From Fibrobacterota bacterium (GTDB lineage Bacteria; Fibrobacterota; Chitinivibrionia; Chitinivibrionales; Chitinispirillaceae), in the NCBI GenBank assembly GCA_023436145.1, contig JAEZKP010000003.1:1-36659 (forward strand): a DNA stretch of 36,659 bases, in the 5' to 3' direction. Shown here piece by piece: positions 14,436-22,891 of this stretch. Position numbers and translations under genes: made by a program. The notes beneath the pieces were generated by a model. The model had not been told where the DNA came from. It worked only from the letters and a program-made list of their open reading frames with translations, and searched no databases. Numbering within the stretch: position 1 is the first letter of the stretch; every line of letters starts with the position of its first letter.

Positions 14436-15497
14436 ATGGGGATTAAGGTTGGTATTAACGGATTCGGAAGAATTGGTCGAATGGTGTTTCAGGCAATCTG
14501 TGATCAGGGGCTTCTGGGTAAAGAGATCGATGTAGTAGCTGTTGTTGACATTTCTACTGATGCTGATTACTTTGCATATCAGATGAAATATGATTCAGTT
14601 CACGGTAGGTTTAAACATACAGTATCAACTCAGAAAAGCGATTCTTCAAAAGAGGAAAATGATGTTCTGGTAGTAAATGGTCATCAGATTAAATGTATCA
14701 TGGCCACTCGCAATCCTGCTGAGCTGCCATGGAAAGCATTGGGTGTAGATTATGTTATTGAATCCACAGGACTTTTCACCGATTCAGAAAAAGCAAAAGG
14801 TCACCTGGAAGCCGGTGCTAAAAAAGTGATCATCTCTGCTCCTGGAAAAGGTCAGGTCAAGACCATTGTTATGGGTGTTAATGAGAACGAGTACGATCCC
14901 AAAGCTCATGATATCGTTTCCAATGCTTCCTGTACTACTAACTGTCTCGCACCTGTAGTTCATGTGCTGCTCAAAGAAGGTATCGGTATCGAAACCGGAC
15001 TGATGACTACCATTCACTCTTACACAGCAACTCAGAAAACCGTTGATGGACCTTCAAAGAAGGACTGGAGAGGTGGTCGTGCTGCCGCTCTTAATATTAT
15101 TCCATCCACAACCGGTGCCGCAAAAGCAGTCGGCGAAGTGCTTCCTGTGACAAAGGGTAAACTGACCGGGATGTCTTTCCGTGTTCCGACTCCTGATGTT
15201 TCTGTTGTGGACCTGACTTTCCGTGCAACTCGTGATACCTCAATCGAGGAAATCGATGCAAAACTGAAGGCAGCTACTTCCTCTTATCTCAAAGGTATTC
15301 TGGGATATACTGATGAAGAACTGGTTTCAACTGATTTCATTCATGATGCACGTTCATCTATTTATGATTCTCTTGCTACTCTTCAGAACAACCTTAAAGG
15401 TGAAAAACGCTTTTTCAAGATTGTTTCCTGGTACGACAACGAATGGGGTTACTCCAATAGAGTTGTTGATCTGGTTCGCTTTATGGCTTCCAAATAA
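14436..15497 (+). CDS. gap: Glyceraldehyde-3-phosphate dehydrogenase, type I
   Basis: The enzyme oxidises glyceraldehyde-3-phosphate to 1,3-bisphosphoglycerate with NAD+ in glycolysis. The 353-aa protein shows KVGINGFGRIGRMVF (Rossmann loop), ESTGLFTD, SNASCTTNCLAPV with catalytic Cys166, 'TTIHSYTATQKTVDGPSKKDWRGGRAA', and 'WYDNEWGYSNRVVDLV' at the C-terminus. Asp at the end of the second strand (VVAVVDISTDADY) favours NAD over NADP. It is slightly longer than the usual 330-340, owing to an insert near residues 63-75 (STQKSDSSKEEND). GGAGGA lies five bases before the ATG. It heads a glycolytic series gap, pgk, tpiA, but a terminator separates it from pgk. Confidence 0.98.
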   Translation: MGIKVGINGFGRIGRMVFQAICDQGLLGKEIDVVAVVDISTDADYFAYQMKYDSVHGRFKHTVSTQKSDSSKEENDVLVVNGHQIKCIMATRNPAELPWKALGVDYVIESTGLFTDSEKAKGHLEAGAKKVIISAPGKGQVKTIVMGVNENEYDPKAHDIVSNASCTTNCLAPVVHVLLKEGIGIETGLMTTIHSYTATQKTVDGPSKKDWRGGRAAALNIIPSTTGAAKAVGEVLPVTKGKLTGMSFRVPTPDVSVVDLTFRATRDTSIEEIDAKLKAATSSYLKGILGYTDEELVSTDFIHDARSSIYDSLATLQNNLKGEKRFFKIVSWYDNEWGYSNRVVDLVRFMASK

Positions 15498-15525
15498 GTG
15501 AAAACCAGGATCGACTGGGTTTTCA

Positions 15526-15558
15526 GGAGGAGCGGATAGACCGTTCCTCCGATTTTTT
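15526..15558 (+). terminator. gap terminator
   Basis: GGAGGAGCGG (15526-15535) pairs with CCGTTCCTCC (15541-15550) around ATAGA, with one G-T pair, followed by GATTTTTT. A smaller GAAAACC/GGTTTTC hairpin at 15500-15524 precedes it. Confidence 0.85.
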
Positions 15559-15615
15559 ATATGCTGCTTTTATAACTCACCTGATTTTTGATACCAAAGA
15601 GGAGCTGAAAACAAT

Positions 15616-16884
15616 ATGGCAATCACCAAAAAAACCGTTAAGGACATCAAATTTGATGGTAAACGTGTGGTAATGCGTGTAGATTTCAATGTGCCACTTA
15701 AAGATGGGGTCATTCAGGATGATACCCGTATAGTCGCTGCGCTTCCCACTATCACTTACATTCTTGAACAGAATGCAAAAAGTCTGGTTCTGATGTCTCA
15801 TTTGGGTGACCCCAAAAAAGACATTCAAAAAGCCAGAGAAAAAGCGGAAAAAGATGGGAAACCATTTGATGAGAAAAAGTTCAGTGAAGGTAAGCACAAA
15901 ATGGCTCCAGTAGCTGCACATCTTTCCAAGCTTTTGAATAAAGAAGTAAAACTCGCTTCTGGCGCTATTGACGAAGAAACTCAGAAGATGGTGGCATCTC
16001 TCTCTGGTGGAGAAGTTCTGCTTCTGGAAAATACCCGTTTCAACAAAGAAGAGACTTCTAAAGATGCTGCAGAACGTGAAAAAATGGCTAAAATATTCTC
16101 CTCTTACGGTGATATATATGTAAATGATGCCTTTGGTACTGCACATAGAGCACATGCCTCCACCGAAACACTTGCTCATTTTCTTCCTGCAGTTGCAGGT
16201 TTCCTGATGGAAAAAGAACTGGAGTTTCTGGAAGAAAAAATTGTTAAGAATCCGCAGAAACCATTCGTGGCCATAATAGGTGGCGCAAAGGTTTCCTCAA
16301 AAATCGCTGTTCTGGAAAGCTTGTTATCAAAGGTTGATGCTCTGATTATCGGGGGAGGAATGGCTTATACCTTCCTTAAGGCTCAGGGAATCTCTGTTGG
16401 TAAATCGCTGATCGAAGATGAAATGATTGTGACTGCAAAGAACGTTATGGAAAAGGCTAAAAGTGCCGGTGTAAAGATATTGCTTCCGGTGGATCATGTG
16501 GTTACTCAACAGTTTGCTGCTGATGCAGACTCAAAAATCATAAACAGTTCAGCCATTGAAGATGGGTGGATGGGGATGGACATTGGGCCTGCTTCCATTG
16601 ATAACTTTAAAAACGTCCTCAAAGATTGCAAAACTGTTTTCTGGAATGGTCCGATGGGGGTTTTTGAATTCCCTAAATTTGCAGCAGGGACTCAGGCTAT
16701 CGCCAAAACTCTTGCAGAGCTTAAAGACGTCACAACCGTAATCGGTGGTGGTGATTCTGTATCTGCAGTTAAAAAAGCAGGCGTGGCAGATAAAATGTCC
16801 CATATTTCTACTGGTGGTGGTGCATCTCTGGAGCTGGTGGAAGGGAAAGCTCTACCTGGAGTAAAAGCTTTAAACGATAAATAA
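15616..16884 (+). CDS. pgk: Phosphoglycerate kinase
   Basis: Pgk transfers the acyl phosphate of 1,3-bisphosphoglycerate to ADP. The 422 residues start with the N-domain: VVMRVDFNVPLKDG, DDTRIVAALPTI, LVLMSHLGDPK, LLLENTRFNKEE, 'YVNDAFGTAHRAHAST'. The nucleotide domain shows VAIIGGAKVSSKIAVL, ALIIGGGMAYTFLKA, VFWNGPMGVFEFPKF and TVIGGGDSVSAVKKAG with HISTGGGASLELVEG. The insert after SHLGDPKK (residues 68-95, Lys/Glu-rich) is longer than in many bacteria but typical of several phyla. GAGGAG lies upstream of the ATG at slightly long spacing. It follows gap and precedes tpiA, each unit separated by its own terminator. Confidence 0.98.
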   Translation: MAITKKTVKDIKFDGKRVVMRVDFNVPLKDGVIQDDTRIVAALPTITYILEQNAKSLVLMSHLGDPKKDIQKAREKAEKDGKPFDEKKFSEGKHKMAPVAAHLSKLLNKEVKLASGAIDEETQKMVASLSGGEVLLLENTRFNKEETSKDAAEREKMAKIFSSYGDIYVNDAFGTAHRAHASTETLAHFLPAVAGFLMEKELEFLEEKIVKNPQKPFVAIIGGAKVSSKIAVLESLLSKVDALIIGGGMAYTFLKAQGISVGKSLIEDEMIVTAKNVMEKAKSAGVKILLPVDHVVTQQFAADADSKIINSSAIEDGWMGMDIGPASIDNFKNVLKDCKTVFWNGPMGVFEFPKFAAGTQAIAKTLAELKDVTTVIGGGDSVSAVKKAGVADKMSHISTGGGASLELVEGKALPGVKALNDK

Positions 16885-16893
16885 TCCGATACG

Positions 16894-16924
16894 GGGGCTG
16901 TTACAGACAACAGCCCCTTATGTT
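16894..16924 (+). terminator. pgk terminator
   Basis: GGGGCTGTT (16894-16902) pairs perfectly with AACAGCCCC (16909-16917) around a six-base loop, then TTATGTTT. The tail is only moderately T-rich. Confidence 0.7.
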
Positions 16925-16934
16925 TAAAAAACAC

Positions 16935-16963
16935 TTGAATTCCGGGATGCCTTTATCTATATT
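16935..16963 (+). promoter_or_regulatory. Candidate tpiA promoter
   Basis: TTGAAT (16935-16940) and TATATT (16958-16963) are exactly 17 bases apart, matching four and five consensus bases. It sits between the pgk terminator and tpiA and gives a leader of about 35 bases. Confidence 0.6.
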
Positions 16964-17003
16964 CTAAAACTATTTAAAAGTTTCCAATGTTGAAAGGAAA
17001 GAA

Positions 17004-17759
17004 ATGACTCGCAAGAAATTTGTTGCTGGTAACTGGAAGATGAACACTACAGTTGAGGAAGCGAAAGTTTTGGCAAAGAGTGTTGTGGAAACAGTTGGAA
17101 ATATCACTGATGTTGACATTGCTGTTTGTCCTCCGTTTACTAATCTTTTAGCAGTTGCAGAGATCTTGAAAGGTTCTTCAGTTAAACTTGGAGCGCAGGA
17201 TGTACATTGGGAAGCTAAAGGTGCTTATACTGGCAAGGTTAGCTGTTCGATGCTTAAAAGTGCAGGGGTAACATACGTAATAGTGGGGCATTCAGAGCAG
17301 CGGCAATATTTTCACGAAACCGATGAAACTGTTAATAAAAAAGTAAAGGCTGTTCTGGCTTCAGGTCTTCTTCCAATAATTTGTGTGGGAGAAACTTTGG
17401 AGGAGCGTAAGAGTGGCAAAATGGATGCTGTCATAGAGAGACAGGTAAAAGGGGCTTTCTCAGGCATTGAAGCATCTTCGGTCAACAGCTGTACAATCGC
17501 TTATGAACCTGTTTGGGCTATTGGAACTGGCGAAACTGCAACTCCTAAACAGGCAAATGATGCTCATATTTTCATCAGAAAAATCGTTGAACAACTATAT
17601 GGAAAAGAAATTGCCAGCTCTTTAAGAATTCAATACGGTGGCAGCATGAAACCAGATAATGCCAGGGAACTGCTTGCTCAGAGTGATGTCGATGGTGGTC
17701 TTATTGGTGGAGCATCACTGAAAGCTTCTGATTTTGCCGGTATCGTAAAACCGGTTTGA
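17004..17759 (+). CDS. tpiA: Triosephosphate isomerase
   Basis: TpiA interconverts dihydroxyacetone phosphate and glyceraldehyde-3-phosphate. The 251-aa barrel has all catalytic residues: FVAGNWKMN with Asn10 and Lys12, IVGHSEQRQYF with His96, and AYEPVWAIGTGETATPKQA with Glu168 and the flexible loop. The phosphate grip IQYGGSMKPDNA and GLIGGASL complete the pattern. AAAGGA lies just upstream of the ATG. It is followed after 23 bases by secG, a pairing common in bacterial genomes (tpiA-secG). Confidence 0.98.
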   Translation: MTRKKFVAGNWKMNTTVEEAKVLAKSVVETVGNITDVDIAVCPPFTNLLAVAEILKGSSVKLGAQDVHWEAKGAYTGKVSCSMLKSAGVTYVIVGHSEQRQYFHETDETVNKKVKAVLASGLLPIICVGETLEERKSGKMDAVIERQVKGAFSGIEASSVNSCTIAYEPVWAIGTGETATPKQANDAHIFIRKIVEQLYGKEIASSLRIQYGGSMKPDNARELLAQSDVDGGLIGGASLKASDFAGIVKPV

Positions 17760-17782
17760 TGTAACATTAACAAAGGTAATTT

Positions 17783-18172
17783 ATGCTTTTTGCAATCCTT
17801 GTATTCTTATTTGTTCTTGTCTGTATCTTTCTGGTGTTTCTTATCCTGATCCAATCCGATAAGGGTGGCGGTATTTCAGGTGCAATTGGTGGGTCTCTGG
17901 GTGGAGCCAGCAATCTTCTGGGTACACAGGACACCGCTAATATTCTGACCAAAGGAACTGCTATCTTCGGAGGTGTGTTTCTTCTGCTATGCGTCTTAAT
18001 GTCGCTGGTTTTGAGTCAGCAAAACAACAACACCAAAGCTTCAATTCTTCAGGAAAAGATTAATAAAGAAAAGAAATACTCTCCTGCAGCTGCCTTGCAA
18101 GGTGCAGAAGAATTAAAGCTTGATAATCCGGAGGCATTGGAGAATCCCACAGATCCTTCGGATTCAAAATAA
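17783..18172 (+). CDS. secG: Preprotein translocase subunit SecG
   Basis: SecG is the small auxiliary subunit of the SecYEG channel. The 129-aa product has a first membrane helix (residues 2-22, rich in Phe, Leu, Val), the conserved cytoplasmic loop IQSDKGGGISGAIGGS with SLGGASNLLG, a second helix near 62-80 (TAIFGGVFLLLCVLMSLVL), and then a charged tail of about 45 residues. The tail is longer than in E. coli SecG (110 aa in total) but such extensions are common. It is directly downstream of tpiA, probably on the same transcript, and 21 bases before tRNA-Leu. Confidence 0.93.
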   Translation: MLFAILVFLFVLVCIFLVFLILIQSDKGGGISGAIGGSLGGASNLLGTQDTANILTKGTAIFGGVFLLLCVLMSLVLSQQNNNTKASILQEKINKEKKYSPAAALQGAEELKLDNPEALENPTDPSDSK

Positions 18173-18193
18173 AAATACATTGCTCTTTATATT

Positions 18194-18277
18194 GCGGTTG
18201 TGGTGGAACTGGTAGACACGCTACTTTGAGGGGGTAGTGGGCGTCAGCCTGTGTCGGTTCGAGTCCGACCAACCGCA
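18194..18277 (+). tRNA. tRNA-Leu (anticodon GAG)
   Basis: The acceptor arm GCGGTTG (18194-18200) pairs with CAACCGC (18270-18276), followed by discriminator A. The D-loop holds TGGTAGACACG. The anticodon stem CTACT/GGTAG closes the loop TTGAGGG, giving anticodon GAG, which reads CUC and CUU. A long variable arm (TGGGCGTCAGCCTGT) marks a class II tRNA, consistent with leucine. The T-arm GTCGG-TTCGAGT-CCGAC is perfect. CCA is not encoded (TTT follows). Confidence 0.96.
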
Positions 18278-18290
18278 TTTAAATAAGTTT

Positions 18291-18320
18291 GGCCGTAAGA
18301 GTTCTCTTGCGGCCTTTTTT
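18291..18320 (+). terminator. tRNA-Leu terminator
   Basis: GGCCGTAAGAG pairs with CTCTTGCGGCC (one T-G pair), directly followed by six T. It lies 13 bases after the tRNA end and closes the tpiA-secG-tRNA region. Confidence 0.85.
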
Positions 18321-18392
18321 GTTTCATTACCGTTAACATTTCCATGAAAAAAATCGAAATCATTAAGCGACGGTTTATTCAGTTGGAAGAAA

Positions 18393-19478
18393 GTGTCACA
18401 AGGAAACAGGTATTTCGTGATTGAAGCAAATAAAGATTTAAAACGTTTTAAAAATCTGAAAATCTCATCAGTTGGGGAAGAAGTTGAACAGATGGGAGAA
18501 AAAAAATTCAGAGCCAGACAAATAATAAAGTGGGTATACCAAAAGAGGGTGGATTCATTTGATCCTATGAATAACATGCCCAAGATATTACGTCAGAATC
18601 TGAATGAGAAATACTCCTTAAAAAAAATGGACCCCCTTTTTATAATGGAATCCTCTGATCATGATGCGATAAAGTTTGGATTCAAATTATATGAATCCTG
18701 TCATATTGTAGAAAGTGTTCTGTTGATAGACAGGGACAGAAGAACAGCATGTTTATCCAGTCAACTGGGATGCGGTCTGGGTTGTGTATTTTGTGAAACC
18801 GGAAAAATGGGCTTTATCCGTAATCTTACCCAGGATGAAATAATTGGTCAATTGATTGGAATAAATGATTTTCTGGAAGAAAAAGGGGATAAGCTGGTAA
18901 CCAACATCGTGTTTATGGGTATGGGGGAAGCGCTTTCCAATTTTGATAACTTCAGATCCTCTCTGGAAATAATTATGAATGAAGATTGTTTTAATATTGG
19001 TGGGCGTAGGATCACAGTTTCCACAGCTGGAGTGATACCATCAATTGAGAAACTGATGGCTGAGAACCTCAACATCGGTTTAGCCATATCTCTGAATGCC
19101 TTCTCTGACAAGCAGCGTAGCGCAATAATGCCGGTCAATAATAAATATCCCATATCAATGTTACTTGACATAGCCAAGAAATACTATGAAAAAACCGGCC
19201 GCAGAGTTACTTTTGAATATGTTCTGATAGAGGGGGAAACCGATACTGATGCAGCTGTAAACGCATTGAGTAAAATGTTGAGTGGGTTTCCTTGTAAAAT
19301 AAACGTTATCCCTGTTAATCCTGGGAAAAGTACTGAATTTAAGAGTCCAAAAGAAAATAAACTGGAGATTTTTACAGATAAATTACACCAGAGAGGATTG
19401 GCTGCAACTCTCAGAAAAAGCAGAGGTAAGGATATTTGGGGGGCGTGTGGACAGCTTGCTGCCAGAGAATCCGTTTGA
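18393..19478 (+). CDS. rlmN: Dual-specificity RNA methyltransferase RlmN
   Basis: RlmN is a radical-SAM enzyme that methylates C2 of an adenosine in 23S rRNA (A2503 in E. coli) and of A37 in some tRNAs. The 361 residues show FRARQIIKWVYQKRVDSF, the cluster motif CGLGCVFCETG (CxxxCxxC) near residue 130, NIVFMGMGEALSNFDN (GMGE), ITVSTAGVIPSI, LAISLNAFSDKQRSAIMPVN, VTFEYVLIEGETD and NVIPVNPG. The C-terminal RKSRGKDIWGACGQL carries the catalytic cysteine. The start is GTG at 18393 with GGAAG close upstream; another GTG at 18417, after AAGGAAACAGG, is equally possible. It follows the tRNA terminator and needs its own promoter. Confidence 0.93.
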   Translation: MSQGNRYFVIEANKDLKRFKNLKISSVGEEVEQMGEKKFRARQIIKWVYQKRVDSFDPMNNMPKILRQNLNEKYSLKKMDPLFIMESSDHDAIKFGFKLYESCHIVESVLLIDRDRRTACLSSQLGCGLGCVFCETGKMGFIRNLTQDEIIGQLIGINDFLEEKGDKLVTNIVFMGMGEALSNFDNFRSSLEIIMNEDCFNIGGRRITVSTAGVIPSIEKLMAENLNIGLAISLNAFSDKQRSAIMPVNNKYPISMLLDIAKKYYEKTGRRVTFEYVLIEGETDTDAAVNALSKMLSGFPCKINVIPVNPGKSTEFKSPKENKLEIFTDKLHQRGLAATLRKSRGKDIWGACGQLAARESV

Positions 19479-19487
19479 CATCGAAAA

Positions 19488-19760
19488 TTAACTCTGTATC
19501 AACTCTTTCCAGATACCAACAAATTCGAATTCCAGAATATCCGCAACGGCTATCCAATCCTCCATTTTTTGCATGCAAAACAGTGTTTCCAGGGAAATAA
19601 GCAATTTTTGAAGTTGCTGTGGTGCCACTCTCCTTTCTTTCAGTTCCGTTTGTAAGAGCAGTAAAGTCTCATTAAGCCTGGATGCTGCATTACTGTAATC
19701 ACCGCTGCGTAAGCAATCTATTATATAATCAAATGACATGTAATCTTGATCTGTATGCAT
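19488..19760 (-). CDS. Small helical hypothetical protein
   Basis: A 90-aa protein, predicted all-helical, acidic, with heptad-like Leu spacing: YIIDCLRSGDYSNAASRLNE, 'LLQTELKERRVAPQQLQKLL', then 'MEDWIAVADILEFEFVGIWK'. No signal peptide or membrane segment is visible. I do not recognise the family. It is convergent with rlmN (9 bases apart) and divergent from a glycosyltransferase and flagellin. Small helical proteins of this kind near flagellin are often chaperone-like or assembly factors, but nothing in the sequence proves that. Confidence 0.6.
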   Translation of the reverse strand: MHTDQDYMSFDYIIDCLRSGDYSNAASRLNETLLLLQTELKERRVAPQQLQKLLISLETLFCMQKMEDWIAVADILEFEFVGIWKELIQS

Positions 19761-19902
19761 GATACTCCAAATCCTGTAATTATTCCGTTTTCATAGATTA
19801 TAGTTTTCCGGAAGATAAATTTTCAATCCAAAAAACAAGGAAATCATTGAATTACTTGAGGATAAAAAGTAAGCTTAGGTTGAAAAGAATGGATGAAAAG
19901 AT

Positions 19903-21507
19903 ATGAAAAACTACTCATGTAATCTTTTTACAGCTCAATCAGGAGAAATGTCTGCAAGGTTGGAAGATGAGGACGGTTGTACAATCCATCTTCACTCGCT
20001 TGTGGATCCAAAACTGGAAAGCCGGTATTTCAAAGACTTAAGTATCTGGGGAGATAGAATAATTCTTTTGGGGACAGGGCTGGGTTATCATGTCTCTCAA
20101 TTGAGAAAAAGAATACCAGCTGAACGGAAAATCATAGTCATTGAGTATTATCCGCAACTTGCTGAATTTTGCATTAGAGAATTGTTTGATGAGAAGACAG
20201 CATTCATAACCAGTGAATCATCGGATCCGGTAAAAACGCTGCAGGATTTTGTTGATGGTGCCAGTTATATTCAAATAATCAAGCATCCGGTTTCCTATAG
20301 AGTTCAGCAACCTTTCTATGATAAACTGCTTCAGGAAGTATTAAAATGTAAAGAGAATAAAAAAGAGAGAACATCATTATTATTATATGGCAATTTTTTT
20401 CTCCAGGAGGAATTAAAGTCTGCTATTAACAGTTGCAGTAATGCTTCTGTATTTGATTATCGCAAACTTGGCAATCAAATACATTATCAGAATGATCTTG
20501 AGAGTGCGTTGCAGAAGCATAGACCCGAAATGATTATTTCAGTAAACATGATGGGTTTTGATGGAAACGGTATTTTAAGCGAACTTTCCTTTAAATATGG
20601 AGTTCCTGTTTGTGTATGGTTTGTTGATGATCCGGCACCGATTCTTTTGCATCAAAAACAGTTTATAAAATCCCACATGATGGCGTTTTGCTGGGAAAGG
20701 ACTTATCTGAATGATTTAAAGCGGGCTGGGTTTGGAAATGTTTTCTACCTGCCGTTAGCTACATCCACAGAACTGTTTCCCAAAAGACCATTAACTCAGG
20801 TTACGGCAAAGACTGCCTTTGTAGGGAGTGCAATGAACGGTGAATTTCTGCAAAAAATCAGAAACAAAATAATCTGGAAACCTGTTTACGATTCTCTGGT
20901 CAAAAGGTCTGCAGAGCTTATCTTGAATAATCCTAATCACGATAAAGCTGAAATAATATCTAAAACTTGTCAAGAAATGCAAATCTCTTCACCATCAGAA
21001 GACTGTAGAGCTGCAGTATGGCTTCGCTCTTTGATAATTCATACCGCAAGTATGCTCAAGCGTAAACAGGTAATCTCTTCGATGGAAGATTATGGGATAG
21101 AAACATTCGGTGACCCGGGAGGATGGAGGCAGTTATGTGGCAGCTGGCTTAAGACCAACCCAGATATCGACTATCGAACCGAACTGTCTTTAGTATACAG
21201 AACAATTGAGATAAATCTGAATATAACCAGCTGTCAGATGCCTTCAGGGGTAAATCAGCGTGTATTTGATATTCCCGCATGTGGTGGTTTTGTCATAAAT
21301 GATATGCAAAAGGATTTAGAAGAACTGTTTGAAAAAGATGAGATCGTCACCTATTCATCGATAGATGAATTGAGGCAAAAAGTTAAGTATTACAGTAAAA
21401 ATGAGGCTGCGCGCAGCCGTATAACTCAGCTGGCTTTCGAACATATCATAAAAGAACACACATACCTAAATCGTTTTAAAACAATGTATTATGCTGCGAA
21501 AAAATAA
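19903..21507 (+). CDS. CgeB/DUF3880-type glycosyltransferase, probably flagellin-modifying
   Basis: The 534-aa cytoplasmic protein has a first region of about 190 residues (GDRIILLGTGLGYHVSQLRK, IVIEYYPQLAEFCIRELF) reminiscent of the N-terminal domain of flagellin-modification (Maf-type) proteins. It then has a DUF3880/CgeB-like GT-B glycosyltransferase: 'PEMIISVNMMGFDGNGILSE', 'VPVCVWFVDDPAPIL', 'FCWERTYLNDLKRAGFGNVF', YLPLATSTELFP, then FVGSAMNGEF and 'NITSCQMPSGVNQRVFDIPA' with CGGFVINDMQKDLEELF. The last segment is the typical nucleotide-sugar site of this group. It ends 220 bases before flagellin on the same strand. Flagellin glycosylation is inferred from that position; the sugar donor and acceptor cannot be read from sequence. 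Confidence 0.75.
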   Translation: MKNYSCNLFTAQSGEMSARLEDEDGCTIHLHSLVDPKLESRYFKDLSIWGDRIILLGTGLGYHVSQLRKRIPAERKIIVIEYYPQLAEFCIRELFDEKTAFITSESSDPVKTLQDFVDGASYIQIIKHPVSYRVQQPFYDKLLQEVLKCKENKKERTSLLLYGNFFLQEELKSAINSCSNASVFDYRKLGNQIHYQNDLESALQKHRPEMIISVNMMGFDGNGILSELSFKYGVPVCVWFVDDPAPILLHQKQFIKSHMMAFCWERTYLNDLKRAGFGNVFYLPLATSTELFPKRPLTQVTAKTAFVGSAMNGEFLQKIRNKIIWKPVYDSLVKRSAELILNNPNHDKAEIISKTCQEMQISSPSEDCRAAVWLRSLIIHTASMLKRKQVISSMEDYGIETFGDPGGWRQLCGSWLKTNPDIDYRTELSLVYRTIEINLNITSCQMPSGVNQRVFDIPACGGFVINDMQKDLEELFEKDEIVTYSSIDELRQKVKYYSKNEAARSRITQLAFEHIIKEHTYLNRFKTMYYAAKK

Positions 21508-21566
21508 CCGGTGCTTAACATCTGTCCCTCGTCAGAAAAAAAATACTCAAGCCAGAGAAATCAGAA

Positions 21567-21574
21567 GTCGATAA
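21567..21574 (+). promoter_or_regulatory. Possible sigma-28 -10 element upstream of flagellin
   Basis: GTCGATAA resembles the flagellar sigma factor -10 (GCCGATAA). The best -35 match, TCAAG at 21547-21551, is one base off TAAAG at slightly long spacing. It would give a leader of about 145 bases. The match is weak. Confidence 0.25.
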
Positions 21575-21681
21575 AGATAGTGAAGGCAGTCATCAAGTGG
21601 GCAGCCGGAAAAAAAGTAAAGAAGTTAAGAAATGAAAATCTGAAAAAGAATTGGCAAGGATGCCAGATATTAATCACCACG

Positions 21682-21710
21682 GATGATACCACCTAACGCA
21701 GGGTATCATC
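21682..21710 (+). promoter_or_regulatory. Flagellin leader hairpin next to ribosome binding site
   Basis: GATGATACC (21682-21690) pairs perfectly with GGTATCATC (21702-21710) around an 11-base loop, and ACAAGGAGG follows five bases later. There is no T-run, so it is not a terminator. It may stabilise the transcript or control translation. GGA motifs at its base (ACGGA) and in the ribosome binding site (CAAGGA) resemble CsrA sites. Confidence 0.5.
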
Positions 21711-21727
21711 GAAACAAGGAGGTTCCT

Positions 21728-22624
21728 ATGCGTATCAATCATAACATCGCTTCTATGACCACCCAGAATGCAATGTTCAAGGTGAACCGTGATACGAAGG
21801 TTTCACTGGAAAGATTGTCTACCGGTTTACGAGTCAATAGAGCTTCTGATGATGCTGCCGGTCTGGGTGTTTCAGAAAACCTCAGAACCCAGGTTAAGGG
21901 TACAGCGCAGGCGATGCGTAATGCTCAGGATGGTATAGCAGCGATTTCCACTGCAGAAGGTGCCGCAAATGAGATCTCCGACATCCTTCAGCGTATGCGT
22001 GAGCTGGCAGTTCAGTCTGCAAACGATACCCTGACTTCAACGGAAAGAGCTTACACCAATCAGGAATATCAGCAGTTGATTTCTGAAATCGACCGTATTG
22101 CCGAGGTGACTAACTATAATGGTATGAAACTCATCTCCTCATCCGGTACCAATGCTAATGACCGTTTCGGTATCGGGGGAGTTGATGCAACGGCAACAGA
22201 GGGTTCGGCTCTGTGGATCGATGCAAATGCAGTGTATGGAAGTGATTCGATCACAATTACTATTGATACACTTACCACTACACGTCTTGGTGCCGGAGCT
22301 GGTGGTGGAGCTGCACTTAATACTACTACTCTGACAAGTCAGTCGGCTGCGACTGCAGCAATTCAGTCTCTTGATGAGTCGATCGACAGCGTTAACACCA
22401 TGCGGTCCAATATGGGTGCTTTCATTAATCGGCTTGATCATGCGATTAATAACCTTTCTGTGTCCAACACCAACCAGCAGGCTGCTGAGTCTCTGATCAG
22501 GGATGCAGACTTTGCCCTTGAATCAGCTCAATTCACCAGAAATCAGATACTTTCTCAATCTGGAACTTCGATGTTGGCTCAGGCTAACATGTCTACTCAA
22601 GGTGTGTTACAATTGCTTGGATAA
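21728..22624 (+). CDS. fliC: Flagellin
   Basis: Flagellin is the filament subunit exported by the flagellar type III system. The 298 residues begin MRINHNIASMTTQNAMFKVN, continue with the D1 hallmark 'ERLSTGLRVNRASDDAAGLG', and 'AQDGIAAISTAEGAANEISD'. The C-terminal D1/D0 part is 'LDHAINNLSVSNTNQQAAES', LIRDADFALESAQFTRNQIL and ends QGVLQLLG. The central variable region is small (about residues 135-205, Thr/Ala/Gly-rich), so this is a compact filament protein. I start at the ATG at 21728, five bases after AAGGAGG; an in-frame codon at 21683 lies inside the leader hairpin. A glycosyltransferase gene precedes it. A strong terminator follows, so it is the last gene of its transcript. Confidence 0.97.
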   Translation: MRINHNIASMTTQNAMFKVNRDTKVSLERLSTGLRVNRASDDAAGLGVSENLRTQVKGTAQAMRNAQDGIAAISTAEGAANEISDILQRMRELAVQSANDTLTSTERAYTNQEYQQLISEIDRIAEVTNYNGMKLISSSGTNANDRFGIGGVDATATEGSALWIDANAVYGSDSITITIDTLTTTRLGAGAGGGAALNTTTLTSQSAATAAIQSLDESIDSVNTMRSNMGAFINRLDHAINNLSVSNTNQQAAESLIRDADFALESAQFTRNQILSQSGTSMLAQANMSTQGVLQLLG

Positions 22625-22653
22625 CGGCAATTTTTCTTACGAAGTAGCTAAGA

Positions 22654-22687
22654 GGAAAGTGGTTAAGCCACTTTCCTTTTTTTTTTT
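22654..22687 (+). terminator. Flagellin terminator
   Basis: GGAAAGTGG (22654-22662) pairs perfectly with CCACTTTCC (22668-22676), loop TTAAG, then eleven T (to 22687). This is the strongest terminator in the window, fitting a highly expressed gene. Confidence 0.95.
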
Positions 22688-22891
22688 GCAGATCAAATGG
22701 AAGAAGCGACCCGTATAAAGTTTTGCAAATAGTTTTAATTGTAAGAGAACCCATTTTCAGATAGAGAGAATCGATGTACAAGTATTATTTTGATAAATTT
22801 AAGGTACATATTATATATGAACGGATTGTATTTTTATTTAATGGGTAGTATTTAAAGAGAGAATAGATTGGGTGGGTGAGGAGTCATGTTT

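Noticed and set aside
21511..21696. GTG-started 61-codon frame in the flagellin leader
   Set aside because: No ribosome binding site; Lys-rich composition looks like AT-rich leader read in frame, and its end falls inside the flagellin leader hairpin.
22774..22848. 24-codon frame (MYKYYFDKFK...) before the giant TPR gene
   Set aside because: Very short, weak ribosome binding site, no conservation evidence.
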